Assembly (NCBI GenBank): GCA_035345875.1
Contig: DAORDH010000014.1
Location: forward strand, 1-64,000
Direction: 5' to 3'
Length of the DNA stretch: 64,000 bases
Source of the DNA: UBA2033 sp035345875
GTDB lineage: Bacteria > Spirochaetota > Leptospiria > Leptospirales > Leptospiraceae
This document shows positions 36,408 through 44,317 of this stretch, piece by piece. The translations under genes and the position numbers were made by a program. Positions within the stretch are counted from its first letter, which is position 1, and every line of letters starts with the position of its first letter. The notes beneath the pieces are model-generated. The model was not told where the DNA came from, searched no databases, and worked only from the letters and a program-made list of their open reading frames with translations.

Positions 36408-36548
36408 CTACGATGCTTTCTTATCTCGTAAATTACTTTTTAAATCATAGAAAGCCATTCCGGATTTTAGAACTCTTCCGTATGTATGATATCCATTATT
36501 CAAAGGAATCTCTACAATTGCACCTTTCGTTCTTTTTTGTCTTTTCAT
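36408..36548 (-). pseudogene. Imm26-like immunity protein fragment
   Basis: A 46-codon frame beginning MKRQKRTKGAIVEIPLNNGY and continuing HTYGRVLKSGMAFYDLKSNL. This is the typical N-terminus of the Imm26 immunity family (KKGxIVxIPLxxGYHTYGRIL...AFYD), which is normally about 120-150 residues long. It stops two bases from the 3' end of the oppositely oriented immunity relic, so the gene was cut by a rearrangement. Family identity fair from memory; function lost. Confidence 0.6.
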
Positions 36549-36646
36549 AGCTTCCATACTCTCAGAGTAAATGCTAAAGAGTAAATAGCAAGAAAAAGAT
36601 TTATTCTTGCTATTCTAAAATAGTTTTAATATGCTTGTTTTACTTT

Positions 36647-36967
36647 ATGGAAAGGATTTTAAATTTAGAAAAGAAATTATTTTTTCTTGCTTTGGCTTTA
36701 TTACTTGTAGTAACTTTTAATTTTATGCCTAGTCTTGAAATTTTAATTCCTCCTATCGTTGTTTCAAACGATTCAGTAAATGAAACGGCGGACGGCATTA
36801 TTTCTAAAAATAGAAAAGGAAGTATTCGAGCAGAATTTCCGAGTGAATTTTAAGATAAGACAATAGAAGAAATCGAAAGTATAGCTAAAAACAGTAAAGA
36901 TGGTGAGCAAGCAAGAAAAGCACGAAAAGCTTTGAAGTTATTAAAAGATGGAAGATTTAAAAAATAA
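36647..36967 (+). pseudogene. Toxin-tip-like gene with in-frame stop
   Basis: From the ATG at 36647 the frame encodes a hydrophobic segment (FFLALALLLVVTFNFMP), then SKNRKGSIRAEFPSEF, a TAA at 36851-36853, and, in the same frame, DKTIEEIESIAKNSKDGEQA and RKARKALKLLKDGRFKK before a second stop. The combined GSIR-EFPSEF-x-DKT-EEIE...ARKA-KLL-RFKK pattern resembles the C-terminal effector tip of polymorphic toxins (inference). One base change in a Leu TTA codon would create the stop. The next gene starts inside its end, 20 bases before the second stop, as expected for a toxin-immunity pair. Confidence 0.55.
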
Positions 36968-37412
36968 ATTATATAAACTCATGTGGGTTCCAGAGACAAA
37001 AGAAATTATCTGGGATATGCAAACAGAAGAAGCTATACCTGCGGATAAAGGTATATACAAAGAAGTAAATTCTATTTTTAATTTAGAAGATTGGAGTGAA
37101 GAGTTTAGGCAGATTTATTCAGCTTGGCTCGAAGAGGACAAAGATGAACTGTATGATATTAAAAATGCATTCTATCAAAAGACTCTGAATAATATAGAAC
37201 AAGTAAATAAGAAAGCAAAAGATTATCATCTCTATTTGTGGTTTGATATTGACCGAACTTTAAACGAAAACTTTATATGGAATACATGTCCAATAACGCT
37301 CACTCCACTTATCTGTTTAGGGGATAATTACCATTATCTGAATCGTTTTATATCGAAAGATAAGTTTTTAGTTTTGCCGGATATGGAGCAAGTTGTGGTG
37401 AATAGGCGTTAG
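36948..37412 (+). CDS. Probable immunity protein of the broken toxin
   Basis: 154 residues, intact, soluble, acidic with many aromatic residues (WSEEFRQIYSAWLEEDKDELYD, YHLYLWFDID). No family recognised with certainty. It overlaps the last 20 bases of the toxin-tip-like gene in another frame, the coupling typical of immunity genes, and its 3' end is duplicated at 36335-36406. Immunity genes often outlive their toxin because they still protect against siblings. Role is inference from context. Confidence 0.6.
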   Translation: MEDLKNKLYKLMWVPETKEIIWDMQTEEAIPADKGIYKEVNSIFNLEDWSEEFRQIYSAWLEEDKDELYDIKNAFYQKTLNNIEQVNKKAKDYHLYLWFDIDRTLNENFIWNTCPITLTPLICLGDNYHYLNRFISKDKFLVLPDMEQVVVNRR

Positions 37413-37416
37413 CTGA

Positions 37417-38331
37417 TTAATGACAGCCTGCCTGCTTTAGAGTATATAATAAAGCCTTATTTCTATCGGTTTCTCTTTCAAGCACTTCTCTTCTAACTTT
37501 TTGGTATGGAGTTTCGCCGAACTTATCAATGGGATTCTTATTTATTCCTTTCTTCGATAGAAGAATTTTTGCTGTATCAGCGTCCCAAATATAATGTAAT
37601 GGAGTTGCATTGTCATTATCTCTTGCATTGATATCAATGTTTTTTTGTTCTAATAAGAATTTTACTCGATCTACTTCTTTTATTGCGATATGGAGCGCGG
37701 TTTGTCCGTAATTATTTTTTAAATTAACATTAATGCCCTTCTCTATAAGAAATTTAGAGCTAATGGGACGAGGCGAACAACATATAATATTTATATGCAA
37801 TAATGTATATCCACTTGAATTTTGAGCATTTATATTGGCACCATTTTTTAACAATATTTCTAAATGTTCAGGAGTTCCAGCCTCAAAAACTAGGGAATTA
37901 TCCACATACGCCCCTGATTCAATGGCAGCAGTAACGGCAGGCGTAATCATATCCCGTAAACCTAAATACAGGATATTATAAGGATTTTCCATTTTAGCAC
38001 CTTCTGCTAACAAGAATTTAAACATTTCTTCTTTCTGGCTTTTAGGACTTTCGAATGAGTATGTAAGAGAATCCATTTTATTTCTATCACTACCATTTAT
38101 ATCCAAGCCTTTGCTTAACAAAAATTTTACTACTTCGATATTCCCAGAAATTATGGCGGAATTTAAAGTATCTTTCGAAAGAACAGCCCCATCTTTTATC
38201 AATTGGTCTACTTGATCTTTTTGCCCGTATCTAGCAGCATGATTTAATTGATTAGTTCGTTCTTCAACAGAAACGCAGTTAATAAAAATTATGTTTAAAA
38301 TTAAAAGTATATTGAATAAAAGTTTTTTCAT
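37417..38331 (-). CDS. Ankyrin-repeat lipoprotein
   Basis: 304 residues. Lipobox IFINC (Cys19). About seven ankyrin repeats follow (residues 30-285): RYGQKDQVDQLIKDGA, SGNIEVVKFLLSKGLDING, PEHLEILLKNGANINAQNSS, YGQTALHIAIKEVDRVKFLL and NDNATPLHYIWDADTAKILL. Ankyrin folds bind proteins; lipidation puts this one in the envelope. Its start overlaps by four bases (ATGA) the stop of the upstream membrane protein gene, so it is the third gene of the operon that begins at 40163. Ankyrin lipoproteins sometimes protect against catalase or toxin partners; here the partner is unknown. Confidence 0.85.
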   Translation of the reverse strand: MKKLLFNILLILNIIFINCVSVEERTNQLNHAARYGQKDQVDQLIKDGAVLSKDTLNSAIISGNIEVVKFLLSKGLDINGSDRNKMDSLTYSFESPKSQKEEMFKFLLAEGAKMENPYNILYLGLRDMITPAVTAAIESGAYVDNSLVFEAGTPEHLEILLKNGANINAQNSSGYTLLHINIICCSPRPISSKFLIEKGINVNLKNNYGQTALHIAIKEVDRVKFLLEQKNIDINARDNDNATPLHYIWDADTAKILLSKKGINKNPIDKFGETPYQKVRREVLERETDRNKALLYTLKQAGCH

Positions 38332-39464
38332 TTTTTAATCTCTCCTTTTTTGGTTTGAAATTCTCTTTCTAGGATGGCAAGATTTGCTTGATTCATTTTG
38401 CAAATTGTCATAGGGCTAATATGCAAATCAGAATTCGTAACGGGTGGATTTTTGAAATTCCATTCTACTTTAACCGCATATTCTCCGATATCTGCATTAT
38501 GAAAACCTTCAAAAGATTTATCATTCAGATGTTCTAAAAATGATTTTGAAATAATTTTATTTTTATCTTTTCCAGAAAAAAAATCTCTTACTAGCTTTGC
38601 TTTTTCTTTAACGTCCCCTCGAGCAATGTATCCTTTACCACTTAGATATGCATAAATGGTATCACCTTCCTTTAATTTTTTAGTCCCATCCGCATAACGC
38701 TTAGCTCCTCCCGCACTCCAGAAGCCAAAATTCAGCATGTCTTGCCAACATCTATATTGATCTTTCGGGTCTGCAATATTATAATCTTCTCCAACGTTTA
38801 CATGCCAAGTGTTTTCAGATACATGGCTTTGGTCTGTTGGCTGTATTACATTTAGAATAAACTCATCTATGGCTATCACAAATTGATTCGGTTCTTTGAG
38901 ATTCTCTTTTTGCCCTTCTGGTTTGAGTTGTTCTAACAGTTCTTTGAAAATTTTAGATATTCCAAATAGAGCTGATGACAATTTCTGATAATAATCTTTT
39001 TCATTTTTATTATTTTTCCTTCTCTCATTTAATGCATCGGAAATGTCTGTGCATTTACCGATAATCTCCAGAATGTCTTTTTCTTCAAAATGCATTCTAA
39101 GTTTGGATACTGCAAAAAAAATTTTATTTAATTCATCTTTCTTTGATGTAATATCACGGTTAAGTAGGATTATACCACCTTCGATTACATCTTCTAATAC
39201 TTTAAGAAAATCCTGACATGCTTCAATTTTCTTTTCATATAATTTTAATCCTTGTTCTTTTTCTTTATCAAGAATAAAGCCCAAGATTCCTGAAAAAAAT
39301 AACCCTGCGATAGGGACAATATTTTCCCAAAACTTAAGGTCGCTTGGAGAAATATAGCTGATCGCTTTAATACCAATTACTATAAATAGAAAATAACTTA
39401 TAATAGCGAAAGCGAAGTATTTAACGCTTCTTCTATTAAAAAAATTTCTTAATGATTTACTCAT
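38328..39464 (-). CDS. Membrane protein with C-terminal EVE/PUA-like domain
   Basis: 378 residues. Two transmembrane helices (about 14-34 and 45-64), a helical cytoplasmic stretch (about 65-205), then an EVE/PUA-like domain (about 215-330): WHVNVGEDYN, RCWQDMLNFGFWSAGGAKRY, LKEGDTIYAYLSGKGYIARG. This domain binds modified bases in several restriction and defence proteins. A membrane-tethered version is unusual. The gene lies 12 bases behind a zinc-ribbon membrane gene and overlaps the ankyrin lipoprotein gene. It may sense nucleic acid at the membrane (inference). No nuclease or ATPase motif is seen. Confidence 0.7.
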   Translation of the reverse strand: MSKSLRNFFNRRSVKYFAFAIISYFLFIVIGIKAISYISPSDLKFWENIVPIAGLFFSGILGFILDKEKEQGLKLYEKKIEACQDFLKVLEDVIEGGIILLNRDITSKKDELNKIFFAVSKLRMHFEEKDILEIIGKCTDISDALNERRKNNKNEKDYYQKLSSALFGISKIFKELLEQLKPEGQKENLKEPNQFVIAIDEFILNVIQPTDQSHVSENTWHVNVGEDYNIADPKDQYRCWQDMLNFGFWSAGGAKRYADGTKKLKEGDTIYAYLSGKGYIARGDVKEKAKLVRDFFSGKDKNKIISKSFLEHLNDKSFEGFHNADIGEYAVKVEWNFKNPPVTNSDLHISPMTICKMNQANLAILEREFQTKKGEIKK

Positions 39465-39476
39465 ATTAACCTCTAT

Positions 39477-40163
39477 TTAAAATACCTTTTCATTTAATCC
39501 AATATTAAACATATCTCTGAGTCCCGCGAGACAATCTTCTCCAAGTTGTTGGTGAAATTTTAATTCAGAGCTTTTATATATTTTATGGTTTCGAAATCCA
39601 GCAATTGCTATAATTACCAATAATGTCGCTAATCCTAAAGGTATTTCTTCATGTTTATCAGAAAATAGCCTTGCAATGAGGCCGATGATCACGACGATAC
39701 CCATTATTATATTTCCTTTTCTGTCGGCAAATAGGTAGTATGTGCATTTAAAAGACGCTACAATTAATCGTTTTATGAATCCAGCTTCTTGTTTCTTGGA
39801 ATTTGAGTCATTTGCTAGATTTATATTAGATTCAGATGTTTCTGCATCATGTTGTATTTCTACAGATTTACTTTTTATTTTTTCTTCTTTTCTTAATTCA
39901 GAAAAATCACACTTTAAAATTAATTGCGGTTTATAAGAAGCTTTACAATTGAAACATGTATCCGAAGTATTAATTAGTAAATGCTCCCCATCGTTATTCG
40001 CTCTTATTGATTTATGTAGATTGTCTAAAGTCTGACAATATGGACATTTATAGCGATATTTTATATCTATTTGCCAACCTGTCCCAAAAGTAATTTTCAT
40101 AGGTTCACTAATTTTATCAATTTGAATACCAACTTCTTTTTTAATCTCGAAATACTTACTCAT
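39477..40163 (-). CDS. Zinc-ribbon membrane protein
   Basis: 228 residues, family not recognised. A four-cysteine zinc ribbon (Cys40-PY-Cys43 and Cys70-FN-Cys73) sits in a small beta-rich domain. A charged linker follows, then two transmembrane segments (about 150-167 and 178-195) and a C-terminal helix ending in EDCLAGLRDMFNIG. First gene of the three-gene minus-strand operon, divergent from an XRE regulator with a palindromic operator between. It may recognise nucleic acid or protein through the ribbon and localise it to the membrane; no function can be assigned. Confidence 0.65.
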   Translation of the reverse strand: MSKYFEIKKEVGIQIDKISEPMKITFGTGWQIDIKYRYKCPYCQTLDNLHKSIRANNDGEHLLINTSDTCFNCKASYKPQLILKCDFSELRKEEKIKSKSVEIQHDAETSESNINLANDSNSKKQEAGFIKRLIVASFKCTYYLFADRKGNIIMGIVVIIGLIARLFSDKHEEIPLGLATLLVIIAIAGFRNHKIYKSSELKFHQQLGEDCLAGLRDMFNIGLNEKVF

Positions 40164-40234
40164 AGGTTTTCCTTAATCTTTATTTTAATTACTGTTGAAT
40201 TGCTTATAATTATTGATTGAAGCCATATTTAACA

Positions 40235-40253
40235 ATATCCCAATTTGGGATAT
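40235..40253. promoter_or_regulatory. Perfect 19-base palindrome, probable XRE operator
   Basis: ATATCCCAATTTGGGATAT, exact dyad with T40244 at the centre. It lies between the zinc-ribbon operon and the divergent XRE gene, 28 bases before the chosen XRE start. A weaker related motif (ATATTCC...GGATATAGAATAT) follows directly, so two dimers could bind side by side. Confidence 0.65.
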
Positions 40254-40280
40254 TCCATATTAGGATATAGAATATGTCCA

Positions 40281-40508
40281 GTGAAAAACTCAACTTACAC
40301 AGACGAGTATCAAAAATTCTTGAGGCTACTTAAAAAAGCAAGAAAGGAGGCTAAACTTACTCAAGTGGAAGTGGCAGATATTTTACATCAGCCGCAATCG
40401 TATGTTTCAAAATGTGAATCCGGTGAGAAGAGAGTTGATATTATTGAAGTTTGCAAATTTGCAAAAATATACAAAAAGCCAATAGAATATTTTGTGAAAG
40501 GGATTTGA
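40281..40508 (+). CDS. XRE-family HTH regulator
   Basis: 75 residues from GTG 40281. The helix-turn-helix is LTQVEVADILHQPQSYVSKC, followed by ESGEKRVDIIEVCKFAKIY, the standard XRE/Cro fold of phage-type and toxin-antitoxin regulators. The frame is open back to TTG 40245, but that codon lies in the centre of the palindromic operator, so the later GTG is preferred; its Shine-Dalgarno (AGGA, 15 bases upstream) is distant, so the start is not secure. It probably represses itself and the divergent three-gene operon. Confidence 0.8.
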   Translation: MKNSTYTDEYQKFLRLLKKARKEAKLTQVEVADILHQPQSYVSKCESGEKRVDIIEVCKFAKIYKKPIEYFVKGI

Positions 40509-40620
40509 TTGGATAAAGTTACGTTCTATTATGATTTAGTTATACATTCTAACTTTTCTGTATTCTAATCTCAAACATTTTTCCCTTGACATTTAACAAA
40601 TATAGTTTTCATTTATAGCT

Positions 40621-40890
40621 ATGGTTGTTGTGAATAAACAAACTCTCATTCATTGGATGCTTTTGGATTCGCTTGCGAAAGAAAATTATTATCGTGAGAA
40701 AATTCAAATTTTTCAAAAAAAATACAACGTTACTTTTGAAGCCTTTGAAAATAAAATCGAAACTGCCGAAAAAGAATCTTTCGAAGAATGGGATGATTTT
40801 ATAGAATGGGAAGCATACGAGGGTTTTTTAAGTCGCTTAAAGGAAAGGATTCATGACATCCGAAACGGAAATATTCAATTGGCTGGATAA
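40621..40890 (+). CDS. Small hypothetical protein, possible antitoxin
   Basis: 89 residues, family not recognised. Helical and acidic with aromatic residues: TLIHWMLLDSLAKENYYREK, FENKIETAEKESFEEWDDFI, EWEAYEGFLSRLKERI. A second gene begins inside its end (ATG 40853) and is cut short after 33 codons, the layout of a two-gene toxin-antitoxin unit whose second gene was lost. The antitoxin role is inference from this arrangement and the neighbouring TA pairs. Confidence 0.5.
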   Translation: MVVVNKQTLIHWMLLDSLAKENYYREKIQIFQKKYNVTFEAFENKIETAEKESFEEWDDFIEWEAYEGFLSRLKERIHDIRNGNIQLAG

Positions 40891-40954
40891 CAGTGAAATT
40901 GTTTCAAATTATCAAGTATTAGAAATTATTTTTAAAAAGTTTTTTAAGTCCTAA
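40853..40954 (+). pseudogene. Truncated second gene of a small two-gene unit
   Basis: 33 codons, beginning MTSETEIFNWLDNSEIVSNY and ending FKKFFKS-stop. It overlaps the preceding gene by 38 bases. It is too short for a toxin or enzyme, and its stop overlaps that of an opposing gene remnant, so it is likely a 5' fragment left by a deletion. Could also be a genuine micro-protein. Confidence 0.35.
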
Positions 40955-41112
40955 CCTTCCTCGGCGGTTAACGGATACAAAAAATTAGAATTTTTTCTCA
41001 CAATATGGTTGATAGTAGTAAGGTTTGCTTCAAAATTTTCATCTTGTAATAGTTCGATTACTTTAAAAGTAGAATCGTTGACGTGTTTTGCTTTTCCTTT
41101 AACAAACAAAGT
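40951..41112 (-). pseudogene. C-terminal remnant of a lost gene
   Basis: A 53-codon frame reading TLFVKGKAKHVNDSTFKVIE, LLQDENFEANLTTINHIVRK and ending YPLTAEEG-stop. It has no plausible start and is closed upstream by TAG. The LFVxGKA...LL pattern recalls the C-terminal winged helix of bacterial JmjC/cupin hydroxylases, but the stretch is too short to be sure. Together with the fragment at 40853 it marks a deletion junction near 40951. Confidence 0.35.
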
Positions 41113-41117
41113 CTAAA

Positions 41118-41498
41118 TCAAACTAGCAACAATCCAAATTGTTGGAAGTTTTTAAAATCCGATAGATTCCAAGTTAAAAGTTCAGCGTGCGAATAAATGG
41201 AAGTAGCCGCTATTAGGCAATCTGCCTTGGATCCTTTTTTGCGACCGCTAGCATTGAATAAAATCGCTCCTAACTCTGCAACGTCAGCCGAGACTGCTAC
41301 AATTCTTTTCTCTACTAAATTCAAAATGTTTTCTTGGTATTCGCTATCTAAAGGTCCGCACAAAAATTCATGCCAAGTAATGGCACTGATAGAAAGTTCG
41401 ACTTTTTCTTTCAGCAGAGACTTTAATATAGAGCGACTCTTGCTTCCAATGACATGAAGCTCTATCAAAAAATTTGTATCTAAATGAATTTTGCGCAT
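41118..41498 (-). CDS. vapC: VapC-type PIN-domain ribonuclease toxin
   Basis: 126 residues. The PIN acidic residues are present: Asp7 in IHLDTNF, Glu44 in TWHEFLCG, Asp93 in KADCLIAA, and Asp114 in WNLSDF. Such toxins are Mg-dependent RNases that cut tRNA or rRNA. Its ATG directly follows the antitoxin stop codon with no gap. A complete VapBC unit with its own operator. Confidence 0.9.
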   Translation of the reverse strand: MRKIHLDTNFLIELHVIGSKSRSILKSLLKEKVELSISAITWHEFLCGPLDSEYQENILNLVEKRIVAVSADVAELGAILFNASGRKKGSKADCLIAATSIYSHAELLTWNLSDFKNFQQFGLLLV

Positions 41499-41756
41499 TT
41501 AATCCCAAGCGAGTTTACTTTGTTTGATTTTGCTTTGGATACTCTTTGCTTGTTTTTTTGTAAGAGGCGGTTTCTTGTCTAAATTATTTAAAACTTGCAT
41601 GGGAGTTTTAACCTTTCTTTCTAATTGGAGGGCAATTCTCACAGAACGACGAATAACCTCTGCTTGGGAAACTTTCCATTCCTTGGAAAAACTTTTGATA
41701 ATTTGAATAGTTTCTTCATCGAAAGCGTAAGTCGACCGAATATTCATTGGATTCAT
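41499..41756 (-). CDS. vapB: VapB-like ribbon-helix-helix antitoxin
   Basis: 85 residues. The N-terminal half is a CopG/RHH domain (STYAFDEETIQIIKSFSKEW, then SQAEVIRRSVRIAL) that binds DNA; the Lys-rich C-terminal tail (VLNNLDKKPPLTKKQAKSIQ) would clasp VapC. ATGs occur at codons 1 and 4; the first lies inside the left arm of the operator dyad. It should repress the pair together with VapC. Confidence 0.85.
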   Translation of the reverse strand: MNPMNIRSTYAFDEETIQIIKSFSKEWKVSQAEVIRRSVRIALQLERKVKTPMQVLNNLDKKPPLTKKQAKSIQSKIKQSKLAWD

Positions 41757-41780
41757 ACCATAAGCGTTATATGGTATGAA
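41752..41780. promoter_or_regulatory. VapBC operator dyad
   Basis: TTCATACCATA and TATGGTATGAA, an exact 11-base inverted repeat with a 7-base spacer, overlapping the antitoxin start codon. The arm length and position are typical of RHH autoregulation sites. Confidence 0.75.
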
Positions 41781-42082
41781 TAAAAGTCAAATTATTTTTA
41801 TACAAAAAAAATTGAAATTTGAGATTAGCCATACATCTCCAAATATAATTCAGATAAAAAGTTGGTCGATAGGATTGAGTTCATAATCCATTTCAATCAG
41901 CGGCTTATTTTTATTAGCCTGAGAGAGCAAGTTCTACTGTCACTTTTATTCTATTTTCCTAAACTAAATAACAAATTAGCGAAAGCAATGAGCCAAGATT
42001 CATATTTCTAATTTCAATTCCTATTCAAAATCTAACTATTACTCGACAATAAATATCTATAAAAAAATATATTGATTCAGAT
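41781..42082. other. Intergenic region, nothing recognised
   Basis: About 300 AT-rich bases ahead of the second adenylate cyclase. No gene, hairpin or clear operator seen; it presumably carries the cyclase promoter. Confidence 0.4.
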
Positions 42083-43411
42083 ATGCAAGAGTATAAAAAG
42101 AAAATCGAAGAAGAACAGAAAGTTGCTACAAAAAAGAAAGCAATGATTCCAAACTTATCCAGGCTTCTTGGCAATTTAGCTGTTTATTATTTTGTTCCAA
42201 GTGAATTAAGTTTCTTCCACTGGATAATTTTGTTTATTTGTTTATACTCATCTTTCTGGTTTGTTTTAGAATTATTAATTGTATTAGATTATAGAAAATA
42301 TAAATTCTTACCCTATATACCTGCTACATCTGATTTAATTTCTGCTTTTGTTTTGATTTATCTTACAGGTAGCGGCAACTCAGCGTTTATCGTTGCTGTT
42401 ATTTCTTTTATTGTTGTGAGTATGCTTTTTTCTTCTGATACTCATCAGTCCATTTATTTAGTTATCATGTCTTCCTCTCTTTATATTTTACTTTTAGTAG
42501 GTCTTTATTTTGAAGTCTATCCTTATGTAAATTTACTCAACTTTCAAAACAACAAAAACTTAGCGAATTACATTTTTTCCTTTGGTTTGTTATTTATCAT
42601 TCTAGTTGGAATGTTTAATTCTGTTCGAATGATATCAAAGGCAAATGTAGAGTTAAATGAGAAATTAAAACAACTAATAGAGGTTTCGGATAGAGAAAAA
42701 AATAGAAGCGAAAGTCTTCTTTTGAATATTCTACCATTTGAGATTGCAGAAGAGTTAAAAGACAAAGGAATTGTGCAACCCGTTTTTTATGAGAGTGTTA
42801 CGATTTTATTTACCGACTTTGTTGGATTTACAATAATCGCAGAACACATGTCTCCAGAAGAATTGATTAAAACATTGGACGCTAGCTTTACTAAATTCGA
42901 TAAAATTATAGAAAGATATAAATTGGAAAAATTAAAAACGATAGGCGACAGTTATATGTGCGCAGGTGGATTACCAATACGGAATAGAACTCATCCGATT
43001 GATGCTTGTTTAGCTAGTTTAGAAATACAATCTTTAATGAATGAAATAAAGGAATTGCAAGACTCTCTTGGTTTCGAATTTTGGGAATTGAGAATAGGGA
43101 TTCATTCGGGTCCTGTGGTTGCTGGAGTGGTAGGGCAGAAAAAATTTGCCTATGATATATGGGGAGATGCAGTCAATACTGCAAGTCGACTAGAATCAAG
43201 TGGTCAGTCTGGTGAGATTAATATTTCCAAATCTGTTTATGATAATATTAAAGATTTTTTTGTATGCGAATATCGAGGTAAGGTGCATGCAAAAAATAAA
43301 GGAGATGTAGATATGTATTTTTTAAAGCGTCTAAAACCAGAACTTTCTCAAGACGAAAGAGGAATTATTCCCAATGAAAATTTTTTTGAAATGTATAGAA
43401 CCTATCTTTAA
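42083..43411 (+). CDS. Integral-membrane class III adenylate cyclase
   Basis: 442 residues. Six transmembrane helices (about 28-185) form an N-terminal membrane domain, a coiled linker carries the LLLNILPFEIAEELK signature found before many bacterial cyclase domains, and the cyclase domain spans about 235-425. Catalytic set complete: Asp in LFTDFVGF and in TIGDSYMCAGG, adenine-selecting Lys in EKLKTIGD and Asp in DIWGDAVN, Asn-Arg in NTASRLES. Produces cAMP. A DnaJ-like gene follows 26 bases later, likely in the same transcript. The membrane domain resembles six-helix receptor cyclases, but its ligand is unknown. Confidence 0.9.
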   Translation: MQEYKKKIEEEQKVATKKKAMIPNLSRLLGNLAVYYFVPSELSFFHWIILFICLYSSFWFVLELLIVLDYRKYKFLPYIPATSDLISAFVLIYLTGSGNSAFIVAVISFIVVSMLFSSDTHQSIYLVIMSSSLYILLLVGLYFEVYPYVNLLNFQNNKNLANYIFSFGLLFIILVGMFNSVRMISKANVELNEKLKQLIEVSDREKNRSESLLLNILPFEIAEELKDKGIVQPVFYESVTILFTDFVGFTIIAEHMSPEELIKTLDASFTKFDKIIERYKLEKLKTIGDSYMCAGGLPIRNRTHPIDACLASLEIQSLMNEIKELQDSLGFEFWELRIGIHSGPVVAGVVGQKKFAYDIWGDAVNTASRLESSGQSGEINISKSVYDNIKDFFVCEYRGKVHAKNKGDVDMYFLKRLKPELSQDERGIIPNENFFEMYRTYL

Positions 43412-43437
43412 TTTTAAAAGCCGATATTTATAATGAT

Positions 43438-44100
43438 ATGATTGCGAAATTTCCGGATTATTACAATACACTGAATCTTCCTTTTGGAAGTAGTCCTGAT
43501 GTAATTAAAAAATACTATCGCGAATTAGCAAAAATCTATCATCCCGACAATAAGCGAACAGGACAAAAAGAAAAATTTCAAACTCTGCTTGCAGCATACC
43601 AGGTGTTAACCGGTGAATTTAGAGAAGAGTATGATAAAGCATACTTAAAGAATTTAACGCTCATATCCAATGCAGAAAAACTAAAAAAGCAATTTATTTT
43701 ACCACAGGAAAGATTAATTTATACAACTTCTATGACATTCTTAGCCAGACGCGGTTTACTACGTGCTGGATATAGAAGAAAAGATCGAGCAAAGTTTACT
43801 GGACTGAATCATGATTTAGATTTATTAATTAAAAAAGAAGAGACTGTAAATAAAATCATTGTGAAAGTTCCACTAACGGTTCGAATTCTATGTCCTGAGT
43901 GTTTAGGATCAAATATTTATTGTGAATGTTGTAATGGAATTGGAACCTATAAGGGAACTCGAATTTTACAAATTGGATTTGAACCAAATCTTTTAGTTCA
44001 CAATCGTGTCTATGAATTTGAACTCAGTCGTTTTCGTCCGGATAAATTCATTCATTTTAAAAAGAAAAAACTCAGAGTTCGAATTGATATTATTCAGTAA
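43438..44100 (+). CDS. DnaJ-like protein with partial zinc motif
   Basis: 220 residues. A J domain (about 5-72) has the HPD tripeptide in IYHPDNKRT, needed to stimulate DnaK ATPase. Residues about 73-140 are unassigned. A single zinc cluster CPECLG...CECCNGIG (about 155-172) is half of the four-repeat DnaJ zinc finger, and about 45 beta-like residues follow. It is not canonical DnaJ (about 370 residues, two zinc sites). Likely a client-specific co-chaperone, possibly for the adjacent cyclase (inference). Confidence 0.8.
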   Translation: MIAKFPDYYNTLNLPFGSSPDVIKKYYRELAKIYHPDNKRTGQKEKFQTLLAAYQVLTGEFREEYDKAYLKNLTLISNAEKLKKQFILPQERLIYTTSMTFLARRGLLRAGYRRKDRAKFTGLNHDLDLLIKKEETVNKIIVKVPLTVRILCPECLGSNIYCECCNGIGTYKGTRILQIGFEPNLLVHNRVYEFELSRFRPDKFIHFKKKKLRVRIDIIQ

Positions 44101-44317
44101 CAGGTGTTTAATCCGTCATTCGCTTGTCTTATCTAATTTCTCAAAGATTCTTATAGATGAAAGGGAAAAAGTAGTTCTAATTTCATGCTTAAGTCCTTCA
44201 AATCTATGAATATCTAGATATGGATTGGTTTAAAAATAAAAAATCCAATCGTTTTTAAAAGACTTAGAGCCAATCTTAAGTTTGTAAAGAATTGGAAAAA
44301 AGAGCCATTCAGAAAAA

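Noticed and set aside
35738..41780. The accessory region as an integrated phage or conjugative element
   Set aside because: No integrase, transposase, phage structural gene, tRNA or direct-repeat attachment site is visible.
44222..44250. GATTGG/CCAATC hairpin before prfC as a terminator
   Set aside because: Six base pairs with a 16-base A/T loop is too weak, and a short T-run alone does not support it.
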